Assembly (NCBI GenBank): GCA_019828595.1
Contig: JAHQRK010000029.1
Coordinates: 1 to 64,000 of the forward strand
DNA: 64,000 nucleotides
Origin: Aphanomyces cochlioides
Taxonomy: Eukaryota > Oomycota > Saprolegniomycetes > Saprolegniales > Verrucalvaceae
Direction of reading: 5' to 3'
Part shown: positions 21,027 to 32,108 of the stretch, piece by piece
Layout of the letters: each line of letters starts with the position of its first letter
How positions within the stretch are numbered: position 1 is the stretch's first letter
Notes under the pieces: model-generated
Seen by the model: the letters and a program-made list of their open reading frames with translations, nothing else
Database searches by the model: none
What the model was told of the DNA's origin: nothing
Made by a program: the position numbers and the translations under genes

Positions 21027-23645
21027 ATGTCGTCCGCCGCCGCTTCCGTTCCCGCTTCCGTTCCCGCCACCGATCTCGAATCCGCCAAGCAAGTTGTCCT
21101 GCCTCCTGCTGAGAACCTCTCTCCCAAGGAAAGTTTCGAAAGCGCTGTCGACCCGCCGTTGCAATCGCTCCATCCTGGTGAGGATGAGGATGTTGCACTT
21201 GGCCCAGTCGACGCCGACGCCGCGAATGCCGCCGATCCTTCTCCTCCCGAAGAACACGAAGATATGTCAAGCAAGACTAATGCGAAAGTTTCCGTCGATC
21301 GCCAAGAAGGTTTGTACGAGCGCGTCGAAGATACCACCAAGCCCCAGGATAGCCCTCCAACCGACCAAGCCGGCGATCCCGCATCCCGTCGAGTTCTCAT
21401 TGATCTCTCCGACCCACTTGACACTCCCCCACGCGAGATAACGCCGCAACAACAACCCAAGAAAATGTCCTACGCCGATCTCCTCAAGAGCGGCCAAGGA
21501 AATACACCTCCAAAAAAAGTCAAGACAGTTGTCACTCGTCCCAAGTCCGAGTACCTCGACAAGCTCATCGAACTTGCAAGCCAAGAAGACGCAAGCGAGG
21601 AAGACTTGCTTGAAGCCATCTCCAAGGCAACGCCGGTCAAGACCAAGAGGGCCACCACGACGATGTGGATTGAAACTGGTGGAGCCTTCGCAGACAAGCA
21701 GTACTCTAACGAGAAGATCATCGATGCGCTCTTCAAAGAGTACCAAGACGCCGACTGGGCGGATCTCCTATTGGATTTCGTTCAGCTCAACAAAACACGC
21801 ACCGGTGACATCGTTGTGTCCATTACCTCGAAAGACGTGAAGGACCAGCTCGTTGGCAAACCCATCTCGATCTTCGGTAAGACTTTTACCATTCCAGCGC
21901 CTACTGCCAAAATCAGTGGATCAATGAAAGACTCGACCGACACCATGGACAAGTTCTTCTTCATGGACATTGTTGGCATCCGCTTGCTACGTCGTCTGAA
22001 GATGAAGCCGATCTTTCAAGCATATCGACAATACATACCCAATGTCTCCTGTCAATCCAATGTGTGGCGCGTCTACTTCTTGGAAGCAGAAGTCCCCAAA
22101 CAACTTGTAGTCAATGGACACCCCGCCGATCAGCTGAAACTTGACGGCGTGGCCTACAACGTGTTCGTCAAGAACTTTGAACGCTCCACTGCTCGCACCA
22201 CTGGCGTTTCGCCTCATTGCTTGGAATTGGATCACGCTGCTGCGGTGATGCAAAGCCAAGGGAAGCAAGCGCCCGAACCACAACAAGAACAAAATGACGA
22301 AGACCAAGAAGCCCAACAAGCTAAACGAGCAAAAACGGACCAAGAACAAAAGCCCGACGAACCTACAACCCAACGTGAAATTGAAGAGTCAAAAGATATG
22401 GAAATAACACCTCCCGAACCCGAAACAATTGCCCCGGTTGATGCTCCGCCGTTGAGTGGTGACATGGAGGTTGATCCAAAATCAGCTAAACGTGCCACGA
22501 TTCAGTCAACTGATGAAGACGGATTTGTTGTACCTCGCTCAAAGAAGAGAGTTGTCGCTGAGCAAGCGTCGCCATCGGCAGTCTCGTGGGCCTCCGACAA
22601 CATCTTTGATGTCCTCGCAACGATTGAGATTACCACTATGCCAGTGGACTCTCAGCATGAAACTCCAACTCGAGTGTACTTACCCACGATCACGAAGATC
22701 CCCGAAGGTGTAGTCACCACTCGCGACGCCTTCGTCAAGAAACAACAGGTTGTCGAAAACAAGCTTCGCTGGCATCCTGACAACCTCACAATGGACGAGC
22801 TAGTCCAGGTGCTCCGTACCAGTGTCGAGGAAGGGGCCGCTTTTCAACACCACGACCAAGTCAACACAGCCGATATCTCCGGGACGGAGCTCGATGTGGT
22901 CGACTACATCCGTCGATACAACGTCGACGGCCTCTGGAAGGTGGTGCACTCACACACCCAAAACATGAACGTAGTCCTGACCAAGTTAGCCACGCATGTG
23001 TACAGTGATTACCTCAAGGTCGTCCGTATGCACGCTTGGCAACGATGGATGTCGGCGACACAGCTACCAGTGGTTGATTCATTCACCAATGGCTTCAAAT
23101 TTGCCTTCCAAGAACACCCCAAGTGGACCAGACTCGAAGCAATATCGAGCGTCGGAGAGTTCTTCGAAGCTGCGCCAAAACACCCTGCCTTCTCAACGGA
23201 ACAAGTGGAAGATGCACTCGCCGCGTTCGAATTGTGGCTCGCTGTTCAAGCGCCATTAGTATTCAGAAACGACGAGTGGATTTTATACCTCACACGCCAA
23301 CCGGTAGCATGGCTGCCAACAAAGCATGGCCTCATGTTGGCTCCCAATACGTTGTGGGCCTTGCTCAAGTCGCCGTTTGGGCAATACTTCGCTGAAGAGC
23401 TCAATCGCGTCTGCAAGTCGGAGATGTCGTCGCGGATCTGGCAGCTCAGTATCGATGCCTACCAGCCTACAGACAACTCGTTAACAGCGTTCGTCGGCAA
23501 CGACAATACCGCCTGCAGCGCAGGAACAACTTGTTGTACTAAGGTCTCCGCGGCCTCAGTCCAAGCAACCGCAACACATCCCAACCATCAACCCCCTCTA
23601 CAACATCCATCAGCCACGTTTCCCAACTCAAAACTTACCAACTAG
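21027..23645 (+). CDS. LINE A1 ORF1 protein
   Basis: 872 codons from ATG in context CGCACCATGTCG. An acidic, low-complexity N-terminus (repeated ASVPASVPA, a 12-bp duplication absent from A2) leads into KMSYADLLKSGQG, a conserved block TTTMWIETGGAFADKQYS...DFVQLNKTRTGDIVVSI, and FFMDIVGIR. A 10-residue gap follows where A2 has FNFDSGKLFR. Further on are RVYFLEAEVPKQLVVNG and PHCLELDH, then an acidic linker and a C-terminal WQRWMSATQLPVVDSF region shared with family C. No database domain is recognised; it should be the nucleic-acid-binding ORF1p. A one-base deletion near 23,510 shifts the last ~45 codons into the ORF2 frame, replacing the normal end RNNLLY. Confidence 0.85.
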   Translation: MSSAAASVPASVPATDLESAKQVVLPPAENLSPKESFESAVDPPLQSLHPGEDEDVALGPVDADAANAADPSPPEEHEDMSSKTNAKVSVDRQEGLYERVEDTTKPQDSPPTDQAGDPASRRVLIDLSDPLDTPPREITPQQQPKKMSYADLLKSGQGNTPPKKVKTVVTRPKSEYLDKLIELASQEDASEEDLLEAISKATPVKTKRATTTMWIETGGAFADKQYSNEKIIDALFKEYQDADWADLLLDFVQLNKTRTGDIVVSITSKDVKDQLVGKPISIFGKTFTIPAPTAKISGSMKDSTDTMDKFFFMDIVGIRLLRRLKMKPIFQAYRQYIPNVSCQSNVWRVYFLEAEVPKQLVVNGHPADQLKLDGVAYNVFVKNFERSTARTTGVSPHCLELDHAAAVMQSQGKQAPEPQQEQNDEDQEAQQAKRAKTDQEQKPDEPTTQREIEESKDMEITPPEPETIAPVDAPPLSGDMEVDPKSAKRATIQSTDEDGFVVPRSKKRVVAEQASPSAVSWASDNIFDVLATIEITTMPVDSQHETPTRVYLPTITKIPEGVVTTRDAFVKKQQVVENKLRWHPDNLTMDELVQVLRTSVEEGAAFQHHDQVNTADISGTELDVVDYIRRYNVDGLWKVVHSHTQNMNVVLTKLATHVYSDYLKVVRMHAWQRWMSATQLPVVDSFTNGFKFAFQEHPKWTRLEAISSVGEFFEAAPKHPAFSTEQVEDALAAFELWLAVQAPLVFRNDEWILYLTRQPVAWLPTKHGLMLAPNTLWALLKSPFGQYFAEELNRVCKSEMSSRIWQLSIDAYQPTDNSLTAFVGNDNTACSAGTTCCTKVSAASVQATATHPNHQPPLQHPSATFPNSKLTN

Positions 23646-23708
23646 TCTATCGTCACCGCCAACATCAACGGACTGGCGAGAGACAACGAAAACCAACTCG
23701 TCAACTCG

Positions 23709-26700
23709 ATGATCTCAAGGCACGAGATTATTGCCCTACAAGAAACAAAATTTGCCAGTGAGAAGATGTTCTCCACGTTCAAGTTTCACCTTGATCATGC
23801 GCTTGGCCACAAGAACTACTTTATCGCTGCCAACGACCATCGGCTGCATGGAGAAGAACTTGAGCAATACAGATCCGGTGGCGTCGCCATGGTCTTCCAT
23901 CATACGATTCCTGGCTTCGACTCACTTCAACACGAACGCCAATACGACGTCGAAGATCGCTACATGGTTGTCAGTTCAATGTGGGGAGAAGACCCCATCT
24001 ACTACTACAATGTTTACGCACCTGTTGTCGACAGCGAGCGCGACGCTTTCTTCGAGGCTTTGCCACGAAACTTTCCCATGGGATCCAAACACGTCGTCAT
24101 GGGAGACTTCAACCTTCCAATGGATCGAACATTGGATTCCAGAGGCTCCACCAACTCGAACCACCAAGTCAACAGGCAGTCTTGCTTCGCTTGGCTTCAA
24201 GAGCTTGATGTCGTTGACGCTTGGAGATCCTTCAACCCTACAAAATGTGTTTACTCTTCACCCAAGCGGCTCAATCGTCTTGATTACATCTTCCTGAACT
24301 CCGCCTTGTGCCGAATGTATTCCACTGGCGAATACTTTGAACCTACAGCAAACACGGATCACATGTGGCATAAAGTGGAGCTCCAACCGGTGCAAACAAC
24401 GCGGGTTAAAAGCTATTGGAAGCTGCCAAAAGAACTTCTGACGATCCAAGAAGTCCGAGAAGCAATCGTGTCTGAGGCAAGAGACCTCCTCGAGCACTTG
24501 AAAGTTTCGGACCGCCCAGGAGTCTTGTGGACGCAATGGCAACGCCGCACCAAGCGCTTTCTTCAAAAGTACCATGCTCGGATAATCACAAGTCAAAGGA
24601 ATGCACTCCAGGAATCAAAAATCCTATGGTTACAAGCTCAGTTAAAGCATCATCGAGGACGACTCACCGAAGCAGCTCTCAATACTGCAAAGGCACAGTA
24701 TGAGACGAAGACGCGAGACTTGAAACAACACCAAGCAGACTTGAGTTTCGACTTCCACGCAACCAAAAAAGAAGCTCCGACAAGTCACTTCTTTCGAAAA
24801 CCCCGGGCAAGGCAGTTCTCCATTCCTATCGTTGATTGTTATGATGAACATGGGAATGTCACTGCCATACCCGAAGAAATCCACGCTGCATTCACTCGTC
24901 ATTGGTCTGCAGTGATGAGCGAAGGCGACATTCAACCTACAAGCCAACATGCCAAAGACCAATTCTTAACTGTGCTCGAAAGACACCTACCCCAAGACGA
25001 CTCGGACATGTTGGACGCCCCATTAACGACTGAAGAACTGGCGCAATCCATCAAGACGATGAATCCTCACAAGTCGCCTGGAATTGACGGGTTCTCAGCT
25101 GGATTCTATCAATTGCATCCTACCTTGTTTGGCGAAATTTTGTCGATAGTCTTCAATCATCAGCTTCAGCAAGGCATCATGTTAGAATCGCAGAGATGGT
25201 CGGCGATATCATTGCTGTTCAAAGGTGGTGACCGCCGCAACCCTGCGAACTACAGACCCATAGCCTTGATTCCGGTCGAAGTCAAAGTCCTATCACGCGC
25301 TTTAGCGTACAGAATGTCTCAAGTCCTACCAGCGATCATTCAACCTGAGCAAAATGGCTTTGTCAAGGGCAGACGCATCCATGACCATGTTATCTTCCTT
25401 CAAGATCTTCAACACCACTGCACGACCTTCAACCAAGAAGCCTATGCAATGTTCTTGGACTTTGAAAAGGCCTATGATCGTGTGAATCATGAATTCATGT
25501 TTGCCGTTCTCAAGAAGTTCAATGTCGGAGATCAGTTCATTGACTGGGTTAAGTTACTCTACAACCAAACCCAAGTCAGCTTGAACATCAATGGCAGACT
25601 TACCGATCCATTCTACCCGTCTCGAGGTGTCAAGCAAGGCGATCCATTGTCTTCGATGCTCTTTGTATTGGCGATCGAACCACTCGCTCAAATGCTTCGC
25701 AACCACCCCGAATACGGCTACGCTTTCTCGGACTCGGGGATCGCATCGGTTCTTCTCTTCGCGGACGATACCACGCTGATCTCAAGCTCGGTTGGAGACT
25801 TGGAAGCGCAACTGGAGCTCGTCGATGAATTCTGTCGGCATTCCGGCGCCAAGCTCAATCGCAACAAAAGCAAGGTCTTGACCCTAGACAATACTCAATC
25901 AGTTTTTGAACACCCAAGATTGACCATGGTACCAAGTGGAAGGCCAATCAAGTACCTTGGGATCGAGTTGGGACACAAGTTGGACCCTATGCTTCAAATC
26001 AATGCCATCACCGACAAGTTTTACAAGTCATTTACCACTTGGGCGTGTCGAGCAAGAACCCTCAAAGGCAGACGATTGCTTGTGAGCACAATGATCCTAT
26101 CTCAACTTTGGCATTACACCATGGTTCTTCCAATTCCAAACCATACCGTGCAAAAATGGCAGTCGATGGTGAACAAGTTAGTCTTGAGTCGGCGCACACA
26201 TGCCCAAGACAAGTATCTGGCCTTGGCCCCAAGTGGCTTGCTTCATGACTCAAAGACAGGCTTCAAAGTGCCGCATATCGCTTCGGTGATTCGAAAGCAA
26301 CGCATCACACGTCTTCAACTTCTAGTCCAAACCAATCAGGACAATCCTGAATTGTGGGCACTCTTACCAGCAGATCGATTGAAGCGCTGTATGTACCCAT
26401 ACTCGCGGGCAACAACTTGGGACTTCATGCTGTACAATCCTAGCGCAAACAATAAGCTTGTGCAGCGGGACTTGATCTCACCTCTTTGGAATGATATTTG
26501 GAAGCATTGGAGTCAAATTCCGCTCACAAACAAGACGCCACATGAACCTACGTTGAATCAGATGACGCAAATGCCATTGTGGCTGTCATCGCACCCGCTT
26601 TTCCAAGTCCCGGATCGAGATGGGATGTCATCGCTTGCAGTCACGCTTCAAAACCATCGCGACTGGTACAGACACCTTGCTTGGAGGGGCGTACATTGCT

Positions 26701-27671
26701 TGGAAGACTTCTTGACGCCAGCAAGAACGTGGCCAACCTACGAAGAGTTTCGCGAGTCAATGGAGGATCATTTGGACCATTTTGTCGAGAAATTACCCGT
26801 GCCGATGTCCTTCAGATACTTCTACAAGTTGGTGACACTAATTGCAACGAATGTTTGGACTCAGGCCAACAAGCAGCTCGACGCACCGGTTGATAACGAC
26901 CTTACGCCTCAAATGGTGATTTTAGGTCGACAAGGAGACACCGACGTACCATTCAACTCATGGACAACCAAAGTAATCAAGCGAGTGAGTTTTCACGCTC
27001 CCTTGTTGACGCGACCTCATCCCTTTCGTTCCAACACACGTGAGAATCATACCAAAGTCGCCAATTACCTTTCAACCTTCGTGAAGCCCTTTTCAAGTCT
27101 TGTGACGCTGGTCCAAGCAGACCTTTGGACAAGAATTCTCTACGATATGATCCCAGTGGGTGATAAGTTCAAGTACAAAGAGGCCACTGACCCGAGTGCA
27201 CTCCGATGTGGTTATCCCAACTGCTTTGCGCGTGAAACCCGCGAGCACTTGTTCTTGGACTGCCCAGTTACTTGTCGTGTGTGGCTACAGCATCGTGAGG
27301 CATGGAGTATATTTGGCGTTCGCTTTACCTGGGACTGGATTACCAACATCGATGCCTTCCAAGTTGCTCAGCGGTGGCAACGATATCGAAACGTTCTCCA
27401 TCGACTTTGGTTTATGCTGGTTTGCAGCATTCTTCATCTCCTATGGACACATCGCAACAAAGTTAAATTTGATACAACCAAGCCACCTTACTTGCCTGGG
27501 TTGAACGATGTTGCCTTGACATTTTGGGCGTCCAATGTTCGCCGATGGCTTCGAATGAATCAAGACCCAGCAACCTCTCAACAAGCCATGGCGACTCTTG
27601 GTTTGCTGAGCCAACGCAGTTCGTACTGGAGATTCTTGGACAAACATCCAGCCATCTTCAAGTTGACTTGA
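23709..27671 (+). CDS. LINE A1 ORF2: APE-type endonuclease, reverse transcriptase, zinc-binding C-terminus
   Basis: 1320 codons uninterrupted from the first ATG; the frame is open from 23,649 after an in-frame TAG. The catalytic Asn motif IVTANINGL lies upstream of that first ATG, so the true start is likely earlier and non-AUG. Endonuclease motifs by residue: LQETKF ~12, YAPVVDSERD ~99, MGDFNLPMD ~128, RLDYIFLN ~188, NTDHMWHKVEL ~219. RT motifs: NYRPIALIPVEVK ~516, LDFEKAYDRVNHEF ~583, RGVKQGDPLSSMLF ~640, LLFADDTTLISSS ~681 (catalytic Asp pair intact). C-terminal zinc knuckle CGYPNCFARETREHLFLDC ~1165. It nicks the target and copies its own RNA at the site. This is the least damaged ORF2 in the window. 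Confidence 0.93.
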   Translation: MISRHEIIALQETKFASEKMFSTFKFHLDHALGHKNYFIAANDHRLHGEELEQYRSGGVAMVFHHTIPGFDSLQHERQYDVEDRYMVVSSMWGEDPIYYYNVYAPVVDSERDAFFEALPRNFPMGSKHVVMGDFNLPMDRTLDSRGSTNSNHQVNRQSCFAWLQELDVVDAWRSFNPTKCVYSSPKRLNRLDYIFLNSALCRMYSTGEYFEPTANTDHMWHKVELQPVQTTRVKSYWKLPKELLTIQEVREAIVSEARDLLEHLKVSDRPGVLWTQWQRRTKRFLQKYHARIITSQRNALQESKILWLQAQLKHHRGRLTEAALNTAKAQYETKTRDLKQHQADLSFDFHATKKEAPTSHFFRKPRARQFSIPIVDCYDEHGNVTAIPEEIHAAFTRHWSAVMSEGDIQPTSQHAKDQFLTVLERHLPQDDSDMLDAPLTTEELAQSIKTMNPHKSPGIDGFSAGFYQLHPTLFGEILSIVFNHQLQQGIMLESQRWSAISLLFKGGDRRNPANYRPIALIPVEVKVLSRALAYRMSQVLPAIIQPEQNGFVKGRRIHDHVIFLQDLQHHCTTFNQEAYAMFLDFEKAYDRVNHEFMFAVLKKFNVGDQFIDWVKLLYNQTQVSLNINGRLTDPFYPSRGVKQGDPLSSMLFVLAIEPLAQMLRNHPEYGYAFSDSGIASVLLFADDTTLISSSVGDLEAQLELVDEFCRHSGAKLNRNKSKVLTLDNTQSVFEHPRLTMVPSGRPIKYLGIELGHKLDPMLQINAITDKFYKSFTTWACRARTLKGRRLLVSTMILSQLWHYTMVLPIPNHTVQKWQSMVNKLVLSRRTHAQDKYLALAPSGLLHDSKTGFKVPHIASVIRKQRITRLQLLVQTNQDNPELWALLPADRLKRCMYPYSRATTWDFMLYNPSANNKLVQRDLISPLWNDIWKHWSQIPLTNKTPHEPTLNQMTQMPLWLSSHPLFQVPDRDGMSSLAVTLQNHRDWYRHLAWRGVHCLEDFLTPARTWPTYEEFRESMEDHLDHFVEKLPVPMSFRYFYKLVTLIATNVWTQANKQLDAPVDNDLTPQMVILGRQGDTDVPFNSWTTKVIKRVSFHAPLLTRPHPFRSNTRENHTKVANYLSTFVKPFSSLVTLVQADLWTRILYDMIPVGDKFKYKEATDPSALRCGYPNCFARETREHLFLDCPVTCRVWLQHREAWSIFGVRFTWDWITNIDAFQVAQRWQRYRNVLHRLWFMLVCSILHLLWTHRNKVKFDTTKPPYLPGLNDVALTFWASNVRRWLRMNQDPATSQQAMATLGLLSQRSSYWRFLDKHPAIFKLT

Positions 27672-29251
27672 TGTTGAGTACTGTCCTGGACAAGTCATCT
27701 ACAAGACAAGTTAGAAACATGTATGACTTGTTGACAACTTACTTGAAAGTGACTCCAAATTTTGAAGTCAAATGCGGCCAAGTTTGAAAGTCAACTACAA
27801 AAAACAAGAAACATCGGCAATTCAAGTGTGAATTACGGAATTAAAGTTTTGGGCAGCGCTTCGCATAAAATCAGCGAGCTTTTTTGCGGCGACTTGGAGA
27901 TTTCAAGCGACCTTCGCGAAATCCAAGTGCCAACGGCGGCAAAGTCAAGCAAAAAACCGCCCGTAGCTGCGCTCGTGGGCTGACTTCCACGTTTCTTCAC
28001 GCTTTTCTTCAACGACAACATTGCCAACAAACGCAACGCCAAAATTCGCCGCCATGGCCAACGAACGCAACGCAAAAAAATCGCTCGATCGCTCGCCAAC
28101 CTACGCAAACAAGTCATCAAAGCAACAAGAGCCCAACCGCCTTTTTCGAAGAAGTCTTCACTTGGACGCTCCCCCCGGAGGCTCCATCAAAGGAGTTCAG
28201 GAAAAAGGGACACCCAGATCGAAAGGCCAAAGGCCACATGAAAGGCATAAGTGCCACAAAAGGGACAACCAAGAGACAACCCAAGAGACAAACCCAAAGC
28301 ACTCGACTCATATCCACGGACACGGACTGACCAGGTCCTTCGCCCCGCGTCAGTGCATGAAAAGGGTCAGCCAACAATGCACCTTCGCGGAACGGCCCGT
28401 CTCAACAAGCCAAGGCTGTCAAAGTCTTCGCGTTTTCTTCCTTGAACGCCTTGGACGCCGTCTTCACCAAGAGCAAGCCGAATCAAAACGCGAGTCGAAA
28501 GACACAGCACAGCACGCACACACGACACAGCAAGCGGCAACGAAGACAGCACAGCCACAGCAAGGCCACAGCAGACACGGACAACAACGGTAGCCACGAC
28601 ACGACAACAGAGTGACAGCAGCACGGCAGCGAGGAAATCGAAAAATGACTCCAAACCAAATCTCAAATCCACAATGAAGTTCTCTGCCACTCAAAATTTT
28701 CAAGTCCGACAAGAAAAAATCCAGTGAAATTTCTCAACCAAGACCATACAAAGACCAAGATACGATCGTCGACTCAACAACATGCGACATCAATGCACCC
28801 ATGACGACTGCACAATCGACGGTGAAGCGCCAACAATCAACGACGATGTCACGCTGCGACAAGAAAAATCCAGTGGAAGATTAGTTCACACATCATCTGG
28901 TGCCCATGGCCCCGTCCAAGATTACTCAAAGACAACATGTGGACGTTCTGAAGCCAGTCCAAGATTACTCCACACCCATCTGACGTCGAAGACAAGACAA
29001 GTCTGTCCCATGTCCACATCACCCAAGACCATCCATGTTGTTACACGACATGAAGACCACGATCGACAGCACATGCGACGTGTCAAGATGCCAACTTCTA
29101 CCTGTATCAACTGATACAACAGAAATCAAGTTTCAAGAGGTAAAACTACCTGCGCTCAAATCTCAAACACCAATATTATTCACTCAAGAGTGATTAATGA
29201 CGGTCATTATTATTTAGCGTATAATTAAATTTAATATACGCGATTGTACAC
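27672..29251 (+). other. LINE A1 3' untranslated region
   Basis: Non-coding, with A/C-rich low-complexity stretches and repeated CCTTGAACGCC-type motifs. It lacks about 345 bp present in A2 (A2 61,502-61,850), apparently deleted between short GAC-type repeats. The extreme 3' end carries hairpins TCACTC-AA-GAGTGA and TAATGA-CGG-TCATTA and then the TTAATATAC motif. Confidence 0.7.
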
Positions 29252-29265
29252 TGAGCTACAACCCC
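29252..29265 (-). repeat. 14-bp tRNA-derived target duplication between LINE A1 and LINE C
   Basis: TGAGCTACAACCCC, equal to tRNA-Ala nt 1-14 on the minus strand. It is the 3' duplication of A1 and the 5' duplication of C at once, showing successive insertion into the same regenerated target. Confidence 0.95.
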
Positions 29266-29443
29266 TACTTTTGAATTTGCCGCGTACACCACAAGTGGAT
29301 TCTGGACCAACTAGAAGCTTCGACTCTTTCACAAGAACCCTTTCTCACGCGTGACCTACGTTGCTTACGTCTTGCCTGTCCCGCACCCACCGCACCCATC
29401 GAATTTTTTCAAGATTTGTAACGTTTCGTCGACTTTGCAAGCC

Positions 29444-32097
29444 ATGACGAACCCAACTCATTTGAAGAATAGCGACCAAGAACCCATTACTGCCGCTGAG
29501 CACGCCCACCGTGACATGATCGACGGAGTTGAAGTCTCTGCTGGAGGGGGATCATGTATTAGAGTTGGCGCTGATACACCATCCCTCGTTGCCTCCCTTG
29601 GTGTTGGCACTAGTGAGACTTCCTTGACTGAAAAGGTTGCCGATCCATCGAGCCCATTGACACTCCCTCAGGATGGGAAGGTTCACTTAGTCGACTTTTG
29701 TCGGCTGGGAGATGAGCCTGAGGCAGCTGTTGATGACGTTCAAGGCCCTGACTTTGCCCCGCACGGTGCTTTCACTGGATTGCATGGAGACCATCTCAGT
29801 ACTCCGGGAAAAGATGTGTCTCGCAGTTCTCGAAACGTTAGCACTGGGCCTGGGAATGTTCAGCGGCGGATCAGTTCTGAGAAAGAAATTTCTCAAGAAC
29901 AAGGTGATAGCATTACTCTCGACCAACCACGCGAAAATGCACCCACTACAACTGGCGATGGCGACACGCACCCATCGAAGACAAATCCTGCACCCAATCA
30001 ATCGACTTGGACCTTTGCCGATGCTGTCAAGAACGCGAAGGCTGCGAACGGCAAAGCGAAAATCCAAACTGTTTTCGCTCGACCCTCACGTGAGAAACTT
30101 CTCAAGCTCATTGAAATGGCCGACGATGATACGTGCGATGACGATGCTATGCTTGAAGCCATGGATGACGCCATTCCGTACCCCCAGAAGACTGCTGTTA
30201 CACACTTTTGGGTTGAGACGGGATCTGATTTGGCTGCACAATCGAACGACAAGATCATTTCATCCATTTTCTCGGAAAATGATTCAGCCACCTGGAGCGA
30301 AATTTTACCCGATTTCGTCCAAGTGAACAAGGCCAGAGGCGGCGACCTGGTGATACATGTTGCTACAGAATCTGCGAAGACTGCGATGTCGGAACAAAAG
30401 ATTACCATATTTGGGAATCAATATGGTGTTGCGCCTCCCCGCGCTCCTCGTTCCTCTCGAGGTGGTGGTTTTCAAGGTCCATCGAACTCCATCCACGACC
30501 ACTATTTCATCGACATCATTGGAATACGCTCGACTTTTGATTCCAAGAAATTGATCCGTTTGCTTCGACGATTCAAGACGAGTCCAATTTTTCAAGGCTA
30601 CAAGACCACTGTTCGAGGAGGTGCTTGTCACGGAAACATTTGGCGTGTCTATTTTCGAGCAAGTGATATGCCTGTCCCATTTACGATCAACGGACATCCT
30701 GTGGACCAAATCAAACTGGATGATGTCTACTACGCTGTGTTCGCAAAAAATTACGTCAAGTCATCGGTTGCGCGTGAGAACAACCGCTGCGCGCATTGCC
30801 TTGATTTGGATTGGATCGAAGAATCTGCACAAGGTCCGCCTGAAGCAAATGCCGATTTAAATACAACCAACATGAAGAAGGCCAAAACGGGCAAAGTTAT
30901 TGACCTGAGCGAAGTCAATCCTGGCACAAATGAGCAGCAAAATGAACAACAATCAGTGGAGCAGCCTTTGCAAGACGATCCCATGGGAGCACTGTTTGAC
31001 TCATCCAAGACCAACAACAATCTCATTCAAAACGAACCACCAAGTGAACAGGCGAGAGCCTCGAACTCATTTTTGAAGCCCAAGAAGACTAGCAAGCGCA
31101 AACAAGAGGATTTGGCCAAGTCTTGGGCGTCTGACAACTTGTTCGATCACTTGAGAGACCTTCAACTCAAAACACTTCTCGTCAAGTTCAGCGATCCCCA
31201 ACGCCAAGCATATCACGTGACGATTGGCGATATCCCTCATTTGACGTCAAGTGATCTCTCCACGTCTATCAAGAGAACTCAAACCAAGGACGGACGACTG
31301 GATTGGCACCCGGACAACCTTTCTCTCAAAGAGATTGTGGATCTTTTGGCGCAGCATGCTGTCCAAAGCGATGACCTCGTGGACAATGTGACACGACGCG
31401 AAAGATATGCGGCGAGACCACTTGCAGAGCCTCTCGAAGCTTGGCTAAACGAAGGCAAAATCAATGACTCTGGCAATGGGTTTCTGTGAACACATTGACG
31501 GCGAATTTTCATATCACCGATCTCAACACCACCAAGCCAGCAGCCTTTCAAACGTTTGTACGGCTCCATACTTGGCATCGGTGGATTTCGGCGACTACAG
31601 CACCAGAGGCAATGTCATTTGCTGAAGGTTTCAAGCACGTTTTTGGTTGTTTACCCACAGTCGAGGACCTAAACAACTTTCCGATGGATGCAGCTTTTGC
31701 CGAAACATTGGAGTTGCCCGAAGGCCTCTCTTTCCTTGGAGTTGAAGACGCATTATCAGCACTGGAAGTCTGGCTATCCTTGCAAGCGAGAGACATGCTG
31801 GACAAAGATGATTGGTTGATCAGCATCACGGAACGCCCTGTCATCCCGCTTCCCACACATGCTGGCTCACGGCTCTTCTCGGCGGACACCCTGTGGAATG
31901 TTTTACACTCAACATTTGGCCATGTCATGATGGCTAACCTGGCACACGCCCTCCCTGGCCTCACTACGTCCGTGTTGCTCGAGTTGCAGAAGCTTGGGTT
32001 TCGCTACTCTGAACAACGCACGGCTATGTTCAAGCAATACTTGATCGAAGACAAGCCACACTGCCAACTGCAGCTAGGCTTGACCCTCCACTATTAA
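29444..32097 (+). pseudogene. LINE C ORF1, frameshifted
   Basis: The first ATG at 29,444 gives MTNPTHLKNSDQEP. The open frame runs to 31,489, and the family-shared C-terminus (LWQWVSVNTLTANFH, TWHRWISATTAPEAMSF, ending LTLHY) continues in another frame to 32,097, so one frameshift lies at about 31,450-31,475. The central block (HFWVETGSDLAAQS, DFVQVNKARGGDLVIHV, FIDIIGIRSTFDSKKLIRLL) matches A ORF1, including the FDSxKL piece that A1 has lost. RCAHCLDLDW is a Cys-rich spot. Confidence 0.85.
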
Positions 32098-32108
32098 CCA
32101 AGTTCTCC

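Larger units (their letters stand above)
20966..29251 (+). mobile_element. LINE family A, copy 1 (8.29 kb, 5' end intact)
   Basis: Bounded by the 14-bp duplication TGAGCTACAACCCC (20,952-20,965 and 29,252-29,265). Structure: short 5' UTR starting CACTTTTACTTTTGCC, ORF1, ORF2 with endonuclease, reverse transcriptase and zinc knuckle, and a 1.6-kb 3' UTR ending TTTAATATACGCGATTGTAC without poly(A). The 3' UTR ends with two small hairpins (29,180-29,193 and 29,195-29,209). Compared with A2 it has a 12-bp duplication and a 30-bp deletion in ORF1 and lacks about 345 bp of 3' UTR. Layout, Cys-His zinc motif and RNA-gene target resemble L1/Tx1-like site-specific elements. Confidence 0.93.

Noticed and set aside
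20996..21460. Minus-strand open frames overlapping LINE A ORF1 (also 53,989-54,441)
   Set aside because: GC-rich codon usage in ORF1 opens the opposite strand; no start context or motif supports a separate gene.
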